A stretch of DNA of 64,000 nucleotides, taken from assembly GCF_041154485.1 (NCBI RefSeq), contig NZ_AP028670.1, positions 930,001 through 994,000 of the forward strand, in the 5' to 3' direction. This DNA comes from Variovorax sp. V93. GTDB taxonomy: Bacteria; Pseudomonadota; Gammaproteobacteria; Burkholderiales; Burkholderiaceae_C. The notes under the pieces were generated by a model. It did not search any database. It saw only the letters and a list, made by a program, of their open reading frames with translations, and was not told the origin of the DNA. Positions 7,056 through 14,524 of the stretch are shown here, piece after piece; the first letter of the stretch is position 1; every line of letters begins with the position of its first letter. The translations under genes were made by a program, and so were the position numbers.

Positions 7056-8291
7056 ATGTCCGTTCCCGTCCCCTCGATCGTTGGAAACCTGGTTTCCAGC
7101 GACGTCCAGGTGCCTCCCCGCCAAACCATCAACATGCAGAAGATCGCGGCGCTGGCGACCCGGGCCGGGTCGATGGTGGAGCAGATCCGGGGCATGCTGC
7201 TGGCACCGGAAGCCCGCAAGATTCCGCCCACCTACTCCACCGCCCAGTTGGCCGCGCTGTGCGGCGTCGACAAGGCGCATGTGGCCTACCGCATCACCAA
7301 GGAGGATCTGCCGGCCGGCCGGCTGACGCCCTCGGGCGGCAAGCGCACCTTCGAGCTGGACGAGCTGCGCCGCTGGACCCGGACCTACCGCGCGGAAAAG
7401 ATGCGGCCGGCCGGACGCAAGGCCATCACGATCGCCGTGGGCAATTTCAAGGGCGGCGTGGCCAAGACCACCACCGCCATGGTGCTGGCGCAGGGGCTCA
7501 GCCTGCGGGGCCACCGCGTACTCGCGATCGACACCGATCCCCAGGGTTCGCTCACCACGCTGCACGGCCTGCTGCCCGAAGCCGAGGTCACCGAGGACAT
7601 GACGATCGGGCCGCTGTGCGACGGGTCCGAGAACGACATCCGCTATGCCATCCGCTCCACCTATTGGGACGGCATCGATCTGGTCGCCGCCGCGCCCTTC
7701 CTGTTCTCGGCCGAATTCGCCCTCCCCGCGCGCCAGATGCAGCAGCCCGGCGCCAAGTTCTGGGATGTGCTGAACGAAGGCCTGGAGTCGGTACGCGACC
7801 TGTACGACGTGATCGTGATCGACACGCCCCCTTCCCTTTCGTACGTCACGATCAATGCGCTGTGGGCGGCCAACGGCATCGTCGTTCCGGTGCCGCCCTC
7901 GGGCCTGGACTTTGCCTCGTCGGCGCAGTTCTGGTCGCTGCTCGCCGACCTGGGCGGCAACCTGGACGGCCAGAGCAAGGACCGCGAGGGCAAGGCCTTC
8001 GACTTCCTGCACGTGCTGCTGAGCCGCGTGGACGCGGCCGACCCGGCCATGCCCGCGGTGCGCCAGTGGATCCAGGCCACCTATGGCGAGTACACGCTCC
8101 CGGTCGAGATCCCGAAGACCAGCGTGACCAGCAACAAGGCGGCCGAGTTCGCCACGGTCTACGATGTGCAGAAATACGAAGGCGCCGCCAAGACCTACAA
8201 GCGCGCGGTGGACGCCTACGATTCGTTCGTCGAGCTCGTCGAGCAGTCGGTGATCGGCGCATGGACCGCACAGGGGAGGGCGCAGCAATGA
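7056..8291 (+). CDS. parA: ParA-type partition ATPase with N-terminal HTH
   Basis: A 411-aa partition ATPase. The N-terminal ~110 residues hold a DNA-binding helix-turn-helix (STAQLAALCGVDKAHVAYRI), as in P1-type (type Ia) ParA. The deviant Walker A motif KGGVAKTT is at 132-139, followed by the switch region AIDTDPQGSLTTLHG and a Walker B-like VIVIDTPPSLSY. It should form an ATP-dependent nucleoid-bound gradient that moves ParB-parS complexes and also repress its own operon. A parS-like palindrome lies inside codons 9-15. It is followed by parB after a 252-bp gap carrying two more palindromes. Its position beside rep marks a replicon partition locus rather than a chromosomal Soj. Confidence 0.93.
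   Translation: MSVPVPSIVGNLVSSDVQVPPRQTINMQKIAALATRAGSMVEQIRGMLLAPEARKIPPTYSTAQLAALCGVDKAHVAYRITKEDLPAGRLTPSGGKRTFELDELRRWTRTYRAEKMRPAGRKAITIAVGNFKGGVAKTTTAMVLAQGLSLRGHRVLAIDTDPQGSLTTLHGLLPEAEVTEDMTIGPLCDGSENDIRYAIRSTYWDGIDLVAAAPFLFSAEFALPARQMQQPGAKFWDVLNEGLESVRDLYDVIVIDTPPSLSYVTINALWAANGIVVPVPPSGLDFASSAQFWSLLADLGGNLDGQSKDREGKAFDFLHVLLSRVDAADPAMPAVRQWIQATYGEYTLPVEIPKTSVTSNKAAEFATVYDVQKYEGAAKTYKRAVDAYDSFVELVEQSVIGAWTAQGRAQQ
7081..7099. promoter_or_regulatory. parS-like palindrome 1 (inside parA)
   Basis: The core TGGAAACCTGGTTTCCA (7082-7098) is a perfect palindrome around a central T, lying within codons 9-15 of parA. The outer pair differs from the other copies (T and G in place of G and C). 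It is one of four near-identical copies in 1.6 kb, which supports ParB binding. Confidence 0.7.
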
Positions 8292-8324
8292 GAATGCCGG
8301 CCATGCTTTCCGGAGCCTCTTGGG

Positions 8325-8343
8325 GTGGAAACCAGGTTTCCAC
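8325..8343. promoter_or_regulatory. parS-like palindrome 2
   Basis: GTGGAAACCAGGTTTCCAC is a perfect 9+1+9 palindrome in the parA-parB intergenic gap, extended by a G/C pair on each side. It is identical to the copy at 8673-8691. The conserved repetition at the partition locus, not tied to stop codons or U tracts, marks it as a ParB-binding centromere rather than a terminator. Confidence 0.8.
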
Positions 8344-8392
8344 CGGGCGGCTCGCTCGGTCTGTGCCCGATCTATGCGGCATGACGCAAGCC

Positions 8393-8411
8393 GTGGAAAC
8401 CTGGTTTCCAC
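8393..8411. promoter_or_regulatory. parS-like palindrome 3
   Basis: GTGGAAACCTGGTTTCCAC is the same palindrome with a central T instead of A. It lies 68 bp after copy 2 (start to start) in the parA-parB gap. The gap of 8292-8543 contains no other recognisable feature besides these two sites and the AGGAG ribosome site of parB. Confidence 0.8.
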
Positions 8412-8543
8412 CGCTGCGGATTCCGCAGGCCCGATGCGGCGCGGCAATGCCGCGGTGCGTGCCGAAGGCCAGAGGCCGCATCGGCAGACGGCCCCGTTTC
8501 TCGGCATCGAGCGCGGCGCAGGCCGCGCCAAGGAGTGTCCATC

Positions 8544-9623
8544 ATGGCTAGCACCCGCAAGCGGCTAGAGGCGTTGACCGCCGGCCTGATGCTTCCCGAG
8601 GCGGCAAGGGATCCGGTCGACACGCCGGCGCCGGCATCCGCTCCCGCGGTGCCTCCGTCCGCATCGAACGCCGTGGAAACCAGGTTTCCACCGGCGGTCG
8701 GCGGCTCGCTCGCGCCGCGCACCGGCCCTGGCCAGATGATGGCTTTCCGCGGCCAGATCCAGCAGGTCGAAGGCGAGATGGCGGCGCTGCGCGAAAAGCT
8801 CAGCCAGTACGAAGGCTCACTGCCGACGCGCAAGATGGACCCCAAGACCATCCATCCGAGCCGCTGGGCGAACCGCCACGATGCCTCGTTCACGAGCAGC
8901 GCCTTCGCGGGCCTGAAGGCGGACATCGAGCATGCCGGCGGCAACGTCCAGCCGATCCTGGTGCGGCCGCTCAAGGACGAGCCCGGCCAGTTCGAGATCG
9001 TCTTCGGCCACCGCCGGCATCGGGCCGCGCTGGAACTCGGCATTCCGGTGCTGGCGTCCATATGGGTCGACGAGCTGGGCGACGCCGCGCTCTTTGCCGC
9101 CATGGACCGGGAGAATCGCGAACGCGCGGACCTGTCCAACTACGAGCAGGGCCTGATGTACCAGCGCGCGCTGGAAGAGCAGCTGTTCCCGACGCAGCGC
9201 CAATTGGCCGAAGCGCTCGGCGTGAGCCACACCTGGGTGCGCAAGGCGCTCATGGTGGCGCAGCTGCCGACGGCCGTGGTGGAGTGCTTCCGCAGTCCGC
9301 TGGAGATCAGCTTCCGCCATGCCGAGCAGATCAATGCCGCCATGGAAAAGGACCGCCGCGGCGTCCTGAAGCGCGTGGAAAGGCTGCGGGGCCACAGCCT
9401 CGCGCCGGCCATGGTCGTCGCGAGGCTGCTCGATGCCAAGCCGGGTTTCGAACGTTCGGAAAAGCTCGACGTCCTGTCCGCGGGGCAGAAGATCGGCACG
9501 CTGGTGCGCGCCAAGAGCGGAGAGATCACGATCACGATCGTTCCCGACGCTGCAACCGAGGCCAGCCAGGACGCGCTCGAAGCCGGCATCGCCGAAGCCT
9601 TGCGCAAGGCCCGGACCTTGTAA
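8544..9623 (+). CDS. parB: ParB-type centromere-binding protein
   Basis: A 359-aa partition protein. The CTP/ParB nuclease-like N-terminal domain includes FGHRRHRAALE (about 154-164), the counterpart of the GERRxRA motif, and MDRENRERADLSNYEQ (188-202), the second conserved box. The helix-turn-helix PTQRQLAEALGVSHTWVRKA follows at about 216-235. The ATG at 8544 is chosen because AGGAG lies 8 nt upstream; a GTG at 8535 overlaps that site. It should bind the local palindromes and load ParA-dependent segregation. One palindrome is embedded in codons 44-50, within the low-complexity linker. Confidence 0.92.
   Translation: MASTRKRLEALTAGLMLPEAARDPVDTPAPASAPAVPPSASNAVETRFPPAVGGSLAPRTGPGQMMAFRGQIQQVEGEMAALREKLSQYEGSLPTRKMDPKTIHPSRWANRHDASFTSSAFAGLKADIEHAGGNVQPILVRPLKDEPGQFEIVFGHRRHRAALELGIPVLASIWVDELGDAALFAAMDRENRERADLSNYEQGLMYQRALEEQLFPTQRQLAEALGVSHTWVRKALMVAQLPTAVVECFRSPLEISFRHAEQINAAMEKDRRGVLKRVERLRGHSLAPAMVVARLLDAKPGFERSEKLDVLSAGQKIGTLVRAKSGEITITIVPDAATEASQDALEAGIAEALRKARTL
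8673..8691. promoter_or_regulatory. parS-like palindrome 4 (inside parB)
   Basis: GTGGAAACCAGGTTTCCAC, identical to copy 2, sits in codons 44-50 of parB and is translated as VETRFPP in a Pro/Ala-rich linker. Such a tolerant linker would allow a DNA site to be kept inside the gene. Confidence 0.75.
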
Positions 9624-9655
9624 ATCCGTCTGTCGGGGGAGGGCGGCAGGGGCAT

Positions 9656-9674
9656 TGTGAGAACCATTGGGATT
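9656..9674 (+). repeat. Solitary iteron downstream of parB
   Basis: TGTGAGAACCATTGGGATT matches iteron 2 (TGTGAGAACGGATGGGATT) at 16 of 19 positions and is in the same orientation, 2.9 kb from the main array and 32 bp after the parB stop. A distant extra Rep site could support handcuffing or copy control; that is inference. Confidence 0.6.
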
Positions 9675-10341
9675 TGCCTGCGCCGACCCTACCAGGCATC
9701 CGGCGGCCGCAACGGCACCCGGGCCGGCGTCATGGCGCGTCACCGGGGGCAGGGCAGGGAATCAAAAGCCGGCCCGGCCCCGCTCGGGCTGTCGGCACCT
9801 GGCGGCGAACCTCCATCGCCGGAGGCTGGGTCACGATCGCAGAGGGCTGGACGACCCCGCCGCGCGGCGGGCCTGCAGGGACCGGCGCTTCATCCACGGG
9901 GGGCGCGCGAGGCGTGGTCCTTGCCCTTGCGCTTTTCCCTGTCCCCCTTCGCCGCCGTGCCGCCCCTTGCGGCCGTGGCCGCTCTCGTCTTCGTACGGGT
10001 CCACCGCGGCGGGACATTGGCACAGGCGGCGAGCAAGGCCCTAGGGCCAGGGCGCCGCACGGGATGCACGAAGACCTCGAAGGTGATTCGCAGCCCCCAC
10101 GGCAAAAGTAGTACTAAAGCGAACATGACCCGCGCCCCAGGCGTCGGCACGGACGTCAGGCCACAGGTCCGACGGAACAGCCCCGCTCGGGCGGCGGATC
10201 TCGGGTCGACGACTGTTGCGAGGTTTCCACGGGTTCCGGTGGCGACAGGCAGACCCAAGCAACCCGGATAAAATCCAATCAAATCAAGAACTTAGGCGAA
10301 GGTGCTCGCGAAGATGCTTGGTTGCAACACAAAATGTGTAT
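9675..10341. other. Region without a recognised gene
   Basis: About 670 bp between the solitary iteron and an inverted repeat. Open frames on both strands are low-complexity and show no domain, and none has a convincing start. A half-copy of the parS palindrome (AGGTTTCCAC, 10221-10230) occurs. The last 80 bp are clearly more AT-rich than the surroundings and may form the promoter of the next two genes. Confidence 0.5.
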
Positions 10342-10365
10342 TGATGATTACTTCAGTTATCATCA
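10342..10365. promoter_or_regulatory. AT-rich inverted repeat upstream of the recombinase operon
   Basis: TGATGATTACT (10342-10352) pairs with AGTTATCATCA (10355-10365), with one mismatch and a 2-bp centre. Viewed as a recombination site, it has 9-bp arms around the 6-bp centre CTTCAG. It lies about 80 bp before the small gene that is coupled to the tyrosine recombinase. It may be the operator/promoter of that pair or a target site for the recombinase. Confidence 0.45.
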
Positions 10366-10447
10366 CCCAATTCATGACAACGACCACCGTACCAGCCGGC
10401 CGGCCGGCATCCGCCAGGGCCATGGTCCATCCCGCCATACCGGCGAG

Positions 10448-10735
10448 ATGGACCGCCGCATGAGTGCGACAGACATGCCTGCCGTTCCCACACCCTCCCA
10501 ACTGTCCCACATCGATGACGACGAGCTCGCGCGTCTGGCGTCGAACTGGCGGGCCCTTGCGGGCCGCGGCGACCGCGAGGCCTTCGGCATCGCGCATGCG
10601 CTCGAGGTCGAGCAGCGGCGGCGCACGCGCGTGAGCCAGCTGCAGCAGTTGCCGGAGGATCCTGGGCCGGCGCCGCGCCCGTGGTGGAAGTTCTGGCAGC
10701 CGGCCAGCGAGCGGAACCCGACATCGGCCTCATGA
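10448..10735 (+). CDS. Small hypothetical protein coupled to the recombinase
   Basis: A 95-aa protein with no domain I can name. The middle (LSHIDDDELARLASNWRALA, then REAFGIAHALEVEQRRRT) is predicted helical and acidic/basic, and the C-terminus is WWKFWQP-rich. Starts at 10448 or 10460 are both possible. Its TGA overlaps the recombinase ATG (ATGA), so the two are translationally coupled, and a shared function, for example as a recombinase accessory factor, is plausible. Codon pattern and base composition match the neighbours. Confidence 0.65.
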   Translation: MDRRMSATDMPAVPTPSQLSHIDDDELARLASNWRALAGRGDREAFGIAHALEVEQRRRTRVSQLQQLPEDPGPAPRPWWKFWQPASERNPTSAS

Positions 10736-12624
10736 AGGCCCTGATTCCGCGCAAGCTGCACCGCGGACACTTCGCGTTCATGCGGGCGCTGGCCCAGGGG
10801 CTCGACGAACGGGCCAGCTGGGACCGCTACCTGCGGCTGGAAGGCGAGCACACCGACCTGCGGACCGTGCGCCGCACCATCGCCTGGATCCGCGACGAAT
10901 TCGCGGCGGCGGCGCGGCGCGAGCACAAGCCAGGCACGGCCCGCCTGATCCTGCTCGATGCCGACCGCTTTTCCGCGGCCCCGGCGCTTCCGAGCCTGGC
11001 CGACTTCGCGATGGCGAACGGCCTGGAGGATTTCTCCGAATCCGAACAGGTCGAGGCCTACGAGGCCGCCTATCCGGCCGCGGGCAAGGCAGGGCAGGGC
11101 GCCCGGCCCTCGCGGCGGGCGCGCGTGGTCGAGCGCCAGCTCGAGGCGCTGCGCTGGCTCGAGAACCTGGTCGCCCAGGACCCGCGGCCGCTCGACAGCG
11201 TGTCGGCCTGGCTCAACCCCTCGGTGGCGAGCCGTTTGGAACGCGCCGGCCTGCGCACGCTCCATGCGCTGGTCGAGCACATCAACGGCATCGGCTCGCG
11301 CTGGTGGGTCCATGTGCCGGGCGTGGGCGAACTGAAGGCGGCGCGCATCCTCGACTGGCTGCGCGCCAACGAACAGGTGCTGGGACTGCGCATCGGCGCC
11401 CACGCGATGACGCCCCGGGCGCAGCTCGGCCCGCTGGCGCTGGCCGCCGTGGTGCCGGGCGGCACCGCGCTCGTGCCTTATGAAAAGTTCGTGCTCCCCG
11501 CCGGGCTCGACGGCAGCGCAGGCACCAACCGCGCGCCGCACGGGCAGTGCCTTCTGATGGCCGCCAACGACCACGAGGCCGTGGGGGCCTGGCTCAGCGC
11601 CAAGCGCGCGGGCGAGGCCACGGCCGACCTGTCGGCCACCCAGCGCGCCTACCGCAAGGAGGCCGAGCGCCTGCTGCTCTGGGCCGTGCTGGAGCGCGGG
11701 AAGGCGCTGTCGTCGCTCACCGTCGAGGATGCGATCGACTACCGCGACTTCCTGCTCGATCCGCCCGCCCACTGGTGCGGCGCGCGCCATCACCAGCGCT
11801 GGTCGCCGCTGTGGCGGCCGATGGAAGGGCCGCTCGCGCCCTCGGCGCTGCGCCAGGCCATCGCGATCCTGCGCAGCCTGCATGCCTTCCTGGTGAACCA
11901 GAACTACCTCGTGGGCAACCCCTTTGCCACCCTGGCGCCGCCCGCGAGCCTGCAGCAGCCGCTGGACTCCAGCCGGGCGCTGAGCTTCGCGCAGTGGGAC
12001 CATGTCGATGCGCTGCTTCAGGCGCACGCCGACACCGAAGCCAGGCGCCGGCTGCGGCGCGGCATGCGCTGGCTCTATGCCACCGGCCTGCGGCTGGCCG
12101 AGATCACCAGCGCCAAGTGCGAGGATCTGGAACAGGTCGAATACCGCAGCGCCGACGGCGCGCTGGCCACGGGCTGGCAGCTGGCGGTGGCCGGCAAGGG
12201 CGGTCGCTGCCGCCGGGTGCCGGTGCCGCCGGCGCTGGTGGCCGAACTGGAGGACGAACTCGCGCGCCACGGCTTCGAGCGGCAGGTCGGCGCCGTGAGC
12301 AACCGCGGCATCCATGTGCTCGCGCGCTTCGATGCCGAACTGCGCCGTCCGGCCGCGTGGTCGGCCTCGGGCCTGTACCAGGCGATCAAGGCCTTTGTCG
12401 CCCAGGCCGCAGCCGGCTTGCGTGGCGCCGAAGCACAGCAGCTCAAGAAAGCGAGCACTCACTGGCTTCGACACTCGCATGGATCCCACGCGCTGCGGGG
12501 CAGGGAAGGGCAAGTGCCGGTGCCGATCCAGGTCGTGCAGAACAACCTTGGGCACGCCTCGGTGGGGACCACGGCCATGTACTTGGCCGCCGCGCAGGTG
12601 CAGAGCCATACCGAAATGCGCTAG
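10732..12624 (+). CDS. Large tyrosine recombinase (phage-integrase family)
   Basis: A 630-aa site-specific recombinase. The C-terminal catalytic domain has the expected residues: Arg454 in TGLRLAEI, His577 and Arg580 in THWLRHSHGS, His608 in NNLGHASVG, and Tyr617 in TAMYLAA. A SAM-like core-binding domain lies around residues 275-400. The N-terminal ~250 residues are an extra domain found in large betaproteobacterial integrases (I recall it as a DUF3701-type region, not checked). The start at 10732 overlaps the preceding stop. Being next to rep-parAB rather than a tRNA or prophage, it may resolve replicon dimers or be a remnant of an integrating element. Confidence 0.85.
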   Translation: MKALIPRKLHRGHFAFMRALAQGLDERASWDRYLRLEGEHTDLRTVRRTIAWIRDEFAAAARREHKPGTARLILLDADRFSAAPALPSLADFAMANGLEDFSESEQVEAYEAAYPAAGKAGQGARPSRRARVVERQLEALRWLENLVAQDPRPLDSVSAWLNPSVASRLERAGLRTLHALVEHINGIGSRWWVHVPGVGELKAARILDWLRANEQVLGLRIGAHAMTPRAQLGPLALAAVVPGGTALVPYEKFVLPAGLDGSAGTNRAPHGQCLLMAANDHEAVGAWLSAKRAGEATADLSATQRAYRKEAERLLLWAVLERGKALSSLTVEDAIDYRDFLLDPPAHWCGARHHQRWSPLWRPMEGPLAPSALRQAIAILRSLHAFLVNQNYLVGNPFATLAPPASLQQPLDSSRALSFAQWDHVDALLQAHADTEARRRLRRGMRWLYATGLRLAEITSAKCEDLEQVEYRSADGALATGWQLAVAGKGGRCRRVPVPPALVAELEDELARHGFERQVGAVSNRGIHVLARFDAELRRPAAWSASGLYQAIKAFVAQAAAGLRGAEAQQLKKASTHWLRHSHGSHALRGREGQVPVPIQVVQNNLGHASVGTTAMYLAAAQVQSHTEMR

Positions 12625-12634
12625 CTGCTAGCGC
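12618..12634. repeat. Short palindrome at the recombinase stop codon
   Basis: GCGCTAG and CTAGCGC flank a CTG centre, and the TAG stop of the recombinase gene forms part of the left arm. No U tract follows, so it is a poor terminator. Its position at the 3' end of an integrase-type gene is noted only as a possible recombination-related site. Confidence 0.3.
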
Positions 12635-12671
12635 GCTTGGGCGCTCGCTCGCCGGTGGGAATCTGCGCAAG

Positions 12672-13562
12672 ATGAGCGCCATGCAAACCATGGACGAGAA
12701 CTGGCTGTGCTTCCACCCGAACCCGTCGAAGCCGCGCTTCACGCCGCCGCCCGGCGCGGTGGACGCGCACTGCCACGTCTTCGGCCCGGCGGCCGCGTTT
12801 CCCTACGCGCCCGAGCGCAAGTACACGCCCTGTGACGCTTCGAAGGATCAGCTCTTCGCCCTGCGCGACCTGCTGGGCTTCGAGCGCAACGTGATCGTGC
12901 AGGCCACCTGCCACGGCAGCGACAACCGCGCGCTGCTCGATGCCCTTGCGCATTCGAACGGACGCGCGCGCGGCGTGGCCTCTGTCGCGCCGGACGTGAG
13001 CGATGCCGAACTGCACCGGTTGCACGAGGCCGGCATTCGCGGCGTGCGCTTCAACTTCCTCAGGCGCCTGGCGGACTTCACGCCGCGCGAGGTGCTGATG
13101 CGCATCGCCGAGCGCATCGCGCCGCTCGGCTGGCATGTGGTCGTGTACTTCGAGGCGCAGGACCTGCCCGAGCTCTGGGATTTCTTCACCCGCCTGCCGA
13201 CAACCGTGGTGGTCGATCACATGGGCCGGCCCGATGTGAGCCAGCCGGTCGACGGGCCGCAGTTCGAGCGCTTCGTGCGGCTGATGCGCGAGCATCCGAA
13301 CGTGTGGTCGAAGGTGAGCTGCCCCGAGCGCATGTCGGTCTCCGGCCCGCCGGCCTACGATGACGTCGTGCCGTTTGCACAGCGCCTGGTCGAGCAGTTC
13401 CCGGACCGCGTGCTGTGGGGCACCGACTGGCCGCATCCCAACCTCAAGACCCACATGCCCGACGACGGCACGCTGGTCGACATGATTCCGCGCATCGCGC
13501 GCACCGCGCAGCTGCAGCAGCTGCTGCTGGTGGACAACCCGACGCGGCTGTACTGGGCCTGA
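12672..13562 (+). CDS. ligI: 2-pyrone-4,6-dicarboxylate lactonase (LigI-like amidohydrolase)
   Basis: A 296-aa metal-dependent hydrolase of the amidohydrolase superfamily. The N-terminal metal motif DAHCHVFGP, the FPYAPERKYTPCDASK segment, GVRGVRFNF, VVVDHMGRPD and the C-terminal WGTDWPHPNLKTHMPDD closely match 2-pyrone-4,6-dicarboxylate lactonases of the protocatechuate 4,5-cleavage pathway, which open PDC to oxalomesaconate. No other pathway gene is adjacent; a LysR regulator follows after 26 bp and a TctC binding protein comes next on the other strand. Start at 12672 or 12681. Confidence 0.85.
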   Translation: MSAMQTMDENWLCFHPNPSKPRFTPPPGAVDAHCHVFGPAAAFPYAPERKYTPCDASKDQLFALRDLLGFERNVIVQATCHGSDNRALLDALAHSNGRARGVASVAPDVSDAELHRLHEAGIRGVRFNFLRRLADFTPREVLMRIAERIAPLGWHVVVYFEAQDLPELWDFFTRLPTTVVVDHMGRPDVSQPVDGPQFERFVRLMREHPNVWSKVSCPERMSVSGPPAYDDVVPFAQRLVEQFPDRVLWGTDWPHPNLKTHMPDDGTLVDMIPRIARTAQLQQLLLVDNPTRLYWA

Positions 13563-13588
13563 AAGGCGGCGGCCCTAGACTCCAGCCC

Positions 13589-14524
13589 ATGGACCTCAAG
13601 CAGCTGGAGTACTTCGTTCGCGTGGCCGAGCTGGGGAGCTTCACACGCGCGTCGATCGTGATCGACGTGGCCCAGCCCGCGCTCAGCCGGCAAGTGCGCC
13701 AGCTCGAAGTGGAGCTGCGGCAGAACCTGCTGACGCGCAACGGCCGCGGCGTCACGCTCACCGAGGCGGGCCAGCTGCTGCTGGCGCATGCCAGGGGCAT
13801 CCTGCACCAGATCGAGCGCGCCAAGGAAGACCTCGGCCGCATGCGCGGCGCGCTGGCCGGCCGCGTCGCGGTGGGTTTGCCGCCCAGCATCGCCAAGCGC
13901 ATTGCCGTGCCGCTGACCCGCGCCTTCCGCCAGCAGCTGCCCGATGCGCGCCTGGCCATCACCGAGGCGCTTTCGAGTGCCCTGCAGGAATCGGTGATCG
14001 CGGGCCGCATCGACCTCGCGCTGCTCTACAACCCCGCGCCCTCGGCCGACATCGACAGCGTGGCCATCCTCGAGGAAGACCTGTACCTGGTCGGACCGGC
14101 GGGGCAGCCCGGTGCACAGGTGTCGCTGCGCGAGGTGGCGTCGCAGCCGCTCGTGATCCCGACCCAGCCCAACGCCATCCGCATGCTGGTCGAGGGGGAA
14201 ATGGCCAACATCGGAAGCCGCCCGACGATCGCGATGGAGATCGACGGCGTGGCCGCGATCCTCGACCTCGTCATCGACGGCGTGGGCTTGGCGGTGCTGT
14301 CCTCGAACGCGGTGCTCACGGCGCCGCGTCCGGAGGCTTTCGGCATCCGGCGGATCGTGGATCCCCCGCTGCGCAGCCGGCTGGCGCTGGCCGCCAGTTC
14401 GCAGCGGCCGGCCACGCTGACCCAGCAGGCCGTTTTCAAGCTGGTGCGCGAGGTGGTCGATCAGACGATGAATGCTTCGCCGGCCGCGATGCTCACTGCT
14501 TCGGAATGCCGGCCAGGCGAATGA
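13589..14524 (+). CDS. LysR family transcriptional regulator
   Basis: A 311-aa LysR protein. The N-terminal winged HTH is typical (MDLKQLEYFVRVAELGSFTR, then PALSRQVRQLE), and the effector-binding domain runs from about residue 92. It follows the lactonase gene by 26 bp in the same direction, so it may control an aromatic-acid uptake or degradation function together with it. Its 3' end overlaps the convergent TctC gene by 32 bp. Confidence 0.9.
   Translation: MDLKQLEYFVRVAELGSFTRASIVIDVAQPALSRQVRQLEVELRQNLLTRNGRGVTLTEAGQLLLAHARGILHQIERAKEDLGRMRGALAGRVAVGLPPSIAKRIAVPLTRAFRQQLPDARLAITEALSSALQESVIAGRIDLALLYNPAPSADIDSVAILEEDLYLVGPAGQPGAQVSLREVASQPLVIPTQPNAIRMLVEGEMANIGSRPTIAMEIDGVAAILDLVIDGVGLAVLSSNAVLTAPRPEAFGIRRIVDPPLRSRLALAASSQRPATLTQQAVFKLVREVVDQTMNASPAAMLTASECRPGE

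Noticed and set aside
8325..8411. Palindromes considered as terminators between parA and parB
   Set aside because: Two further copies lie inside coding sequence, no U tract follows, and the sequence is conserved to the base, which fits a protein-binding centromere.
9890..10282. A 130-aa minus-strand frame after parB
   Set aside because: No domain, no good ribosome site, and a Lys/Arg-rich end typical of antisense GC-rich DNA; not supportable as a gene.
10372..12609. A 745-aa open frame antisense to the recombinase
   Set aside because: The plus strand carries all recombinase catalytic residues; the antisense frame is compositional shadow.
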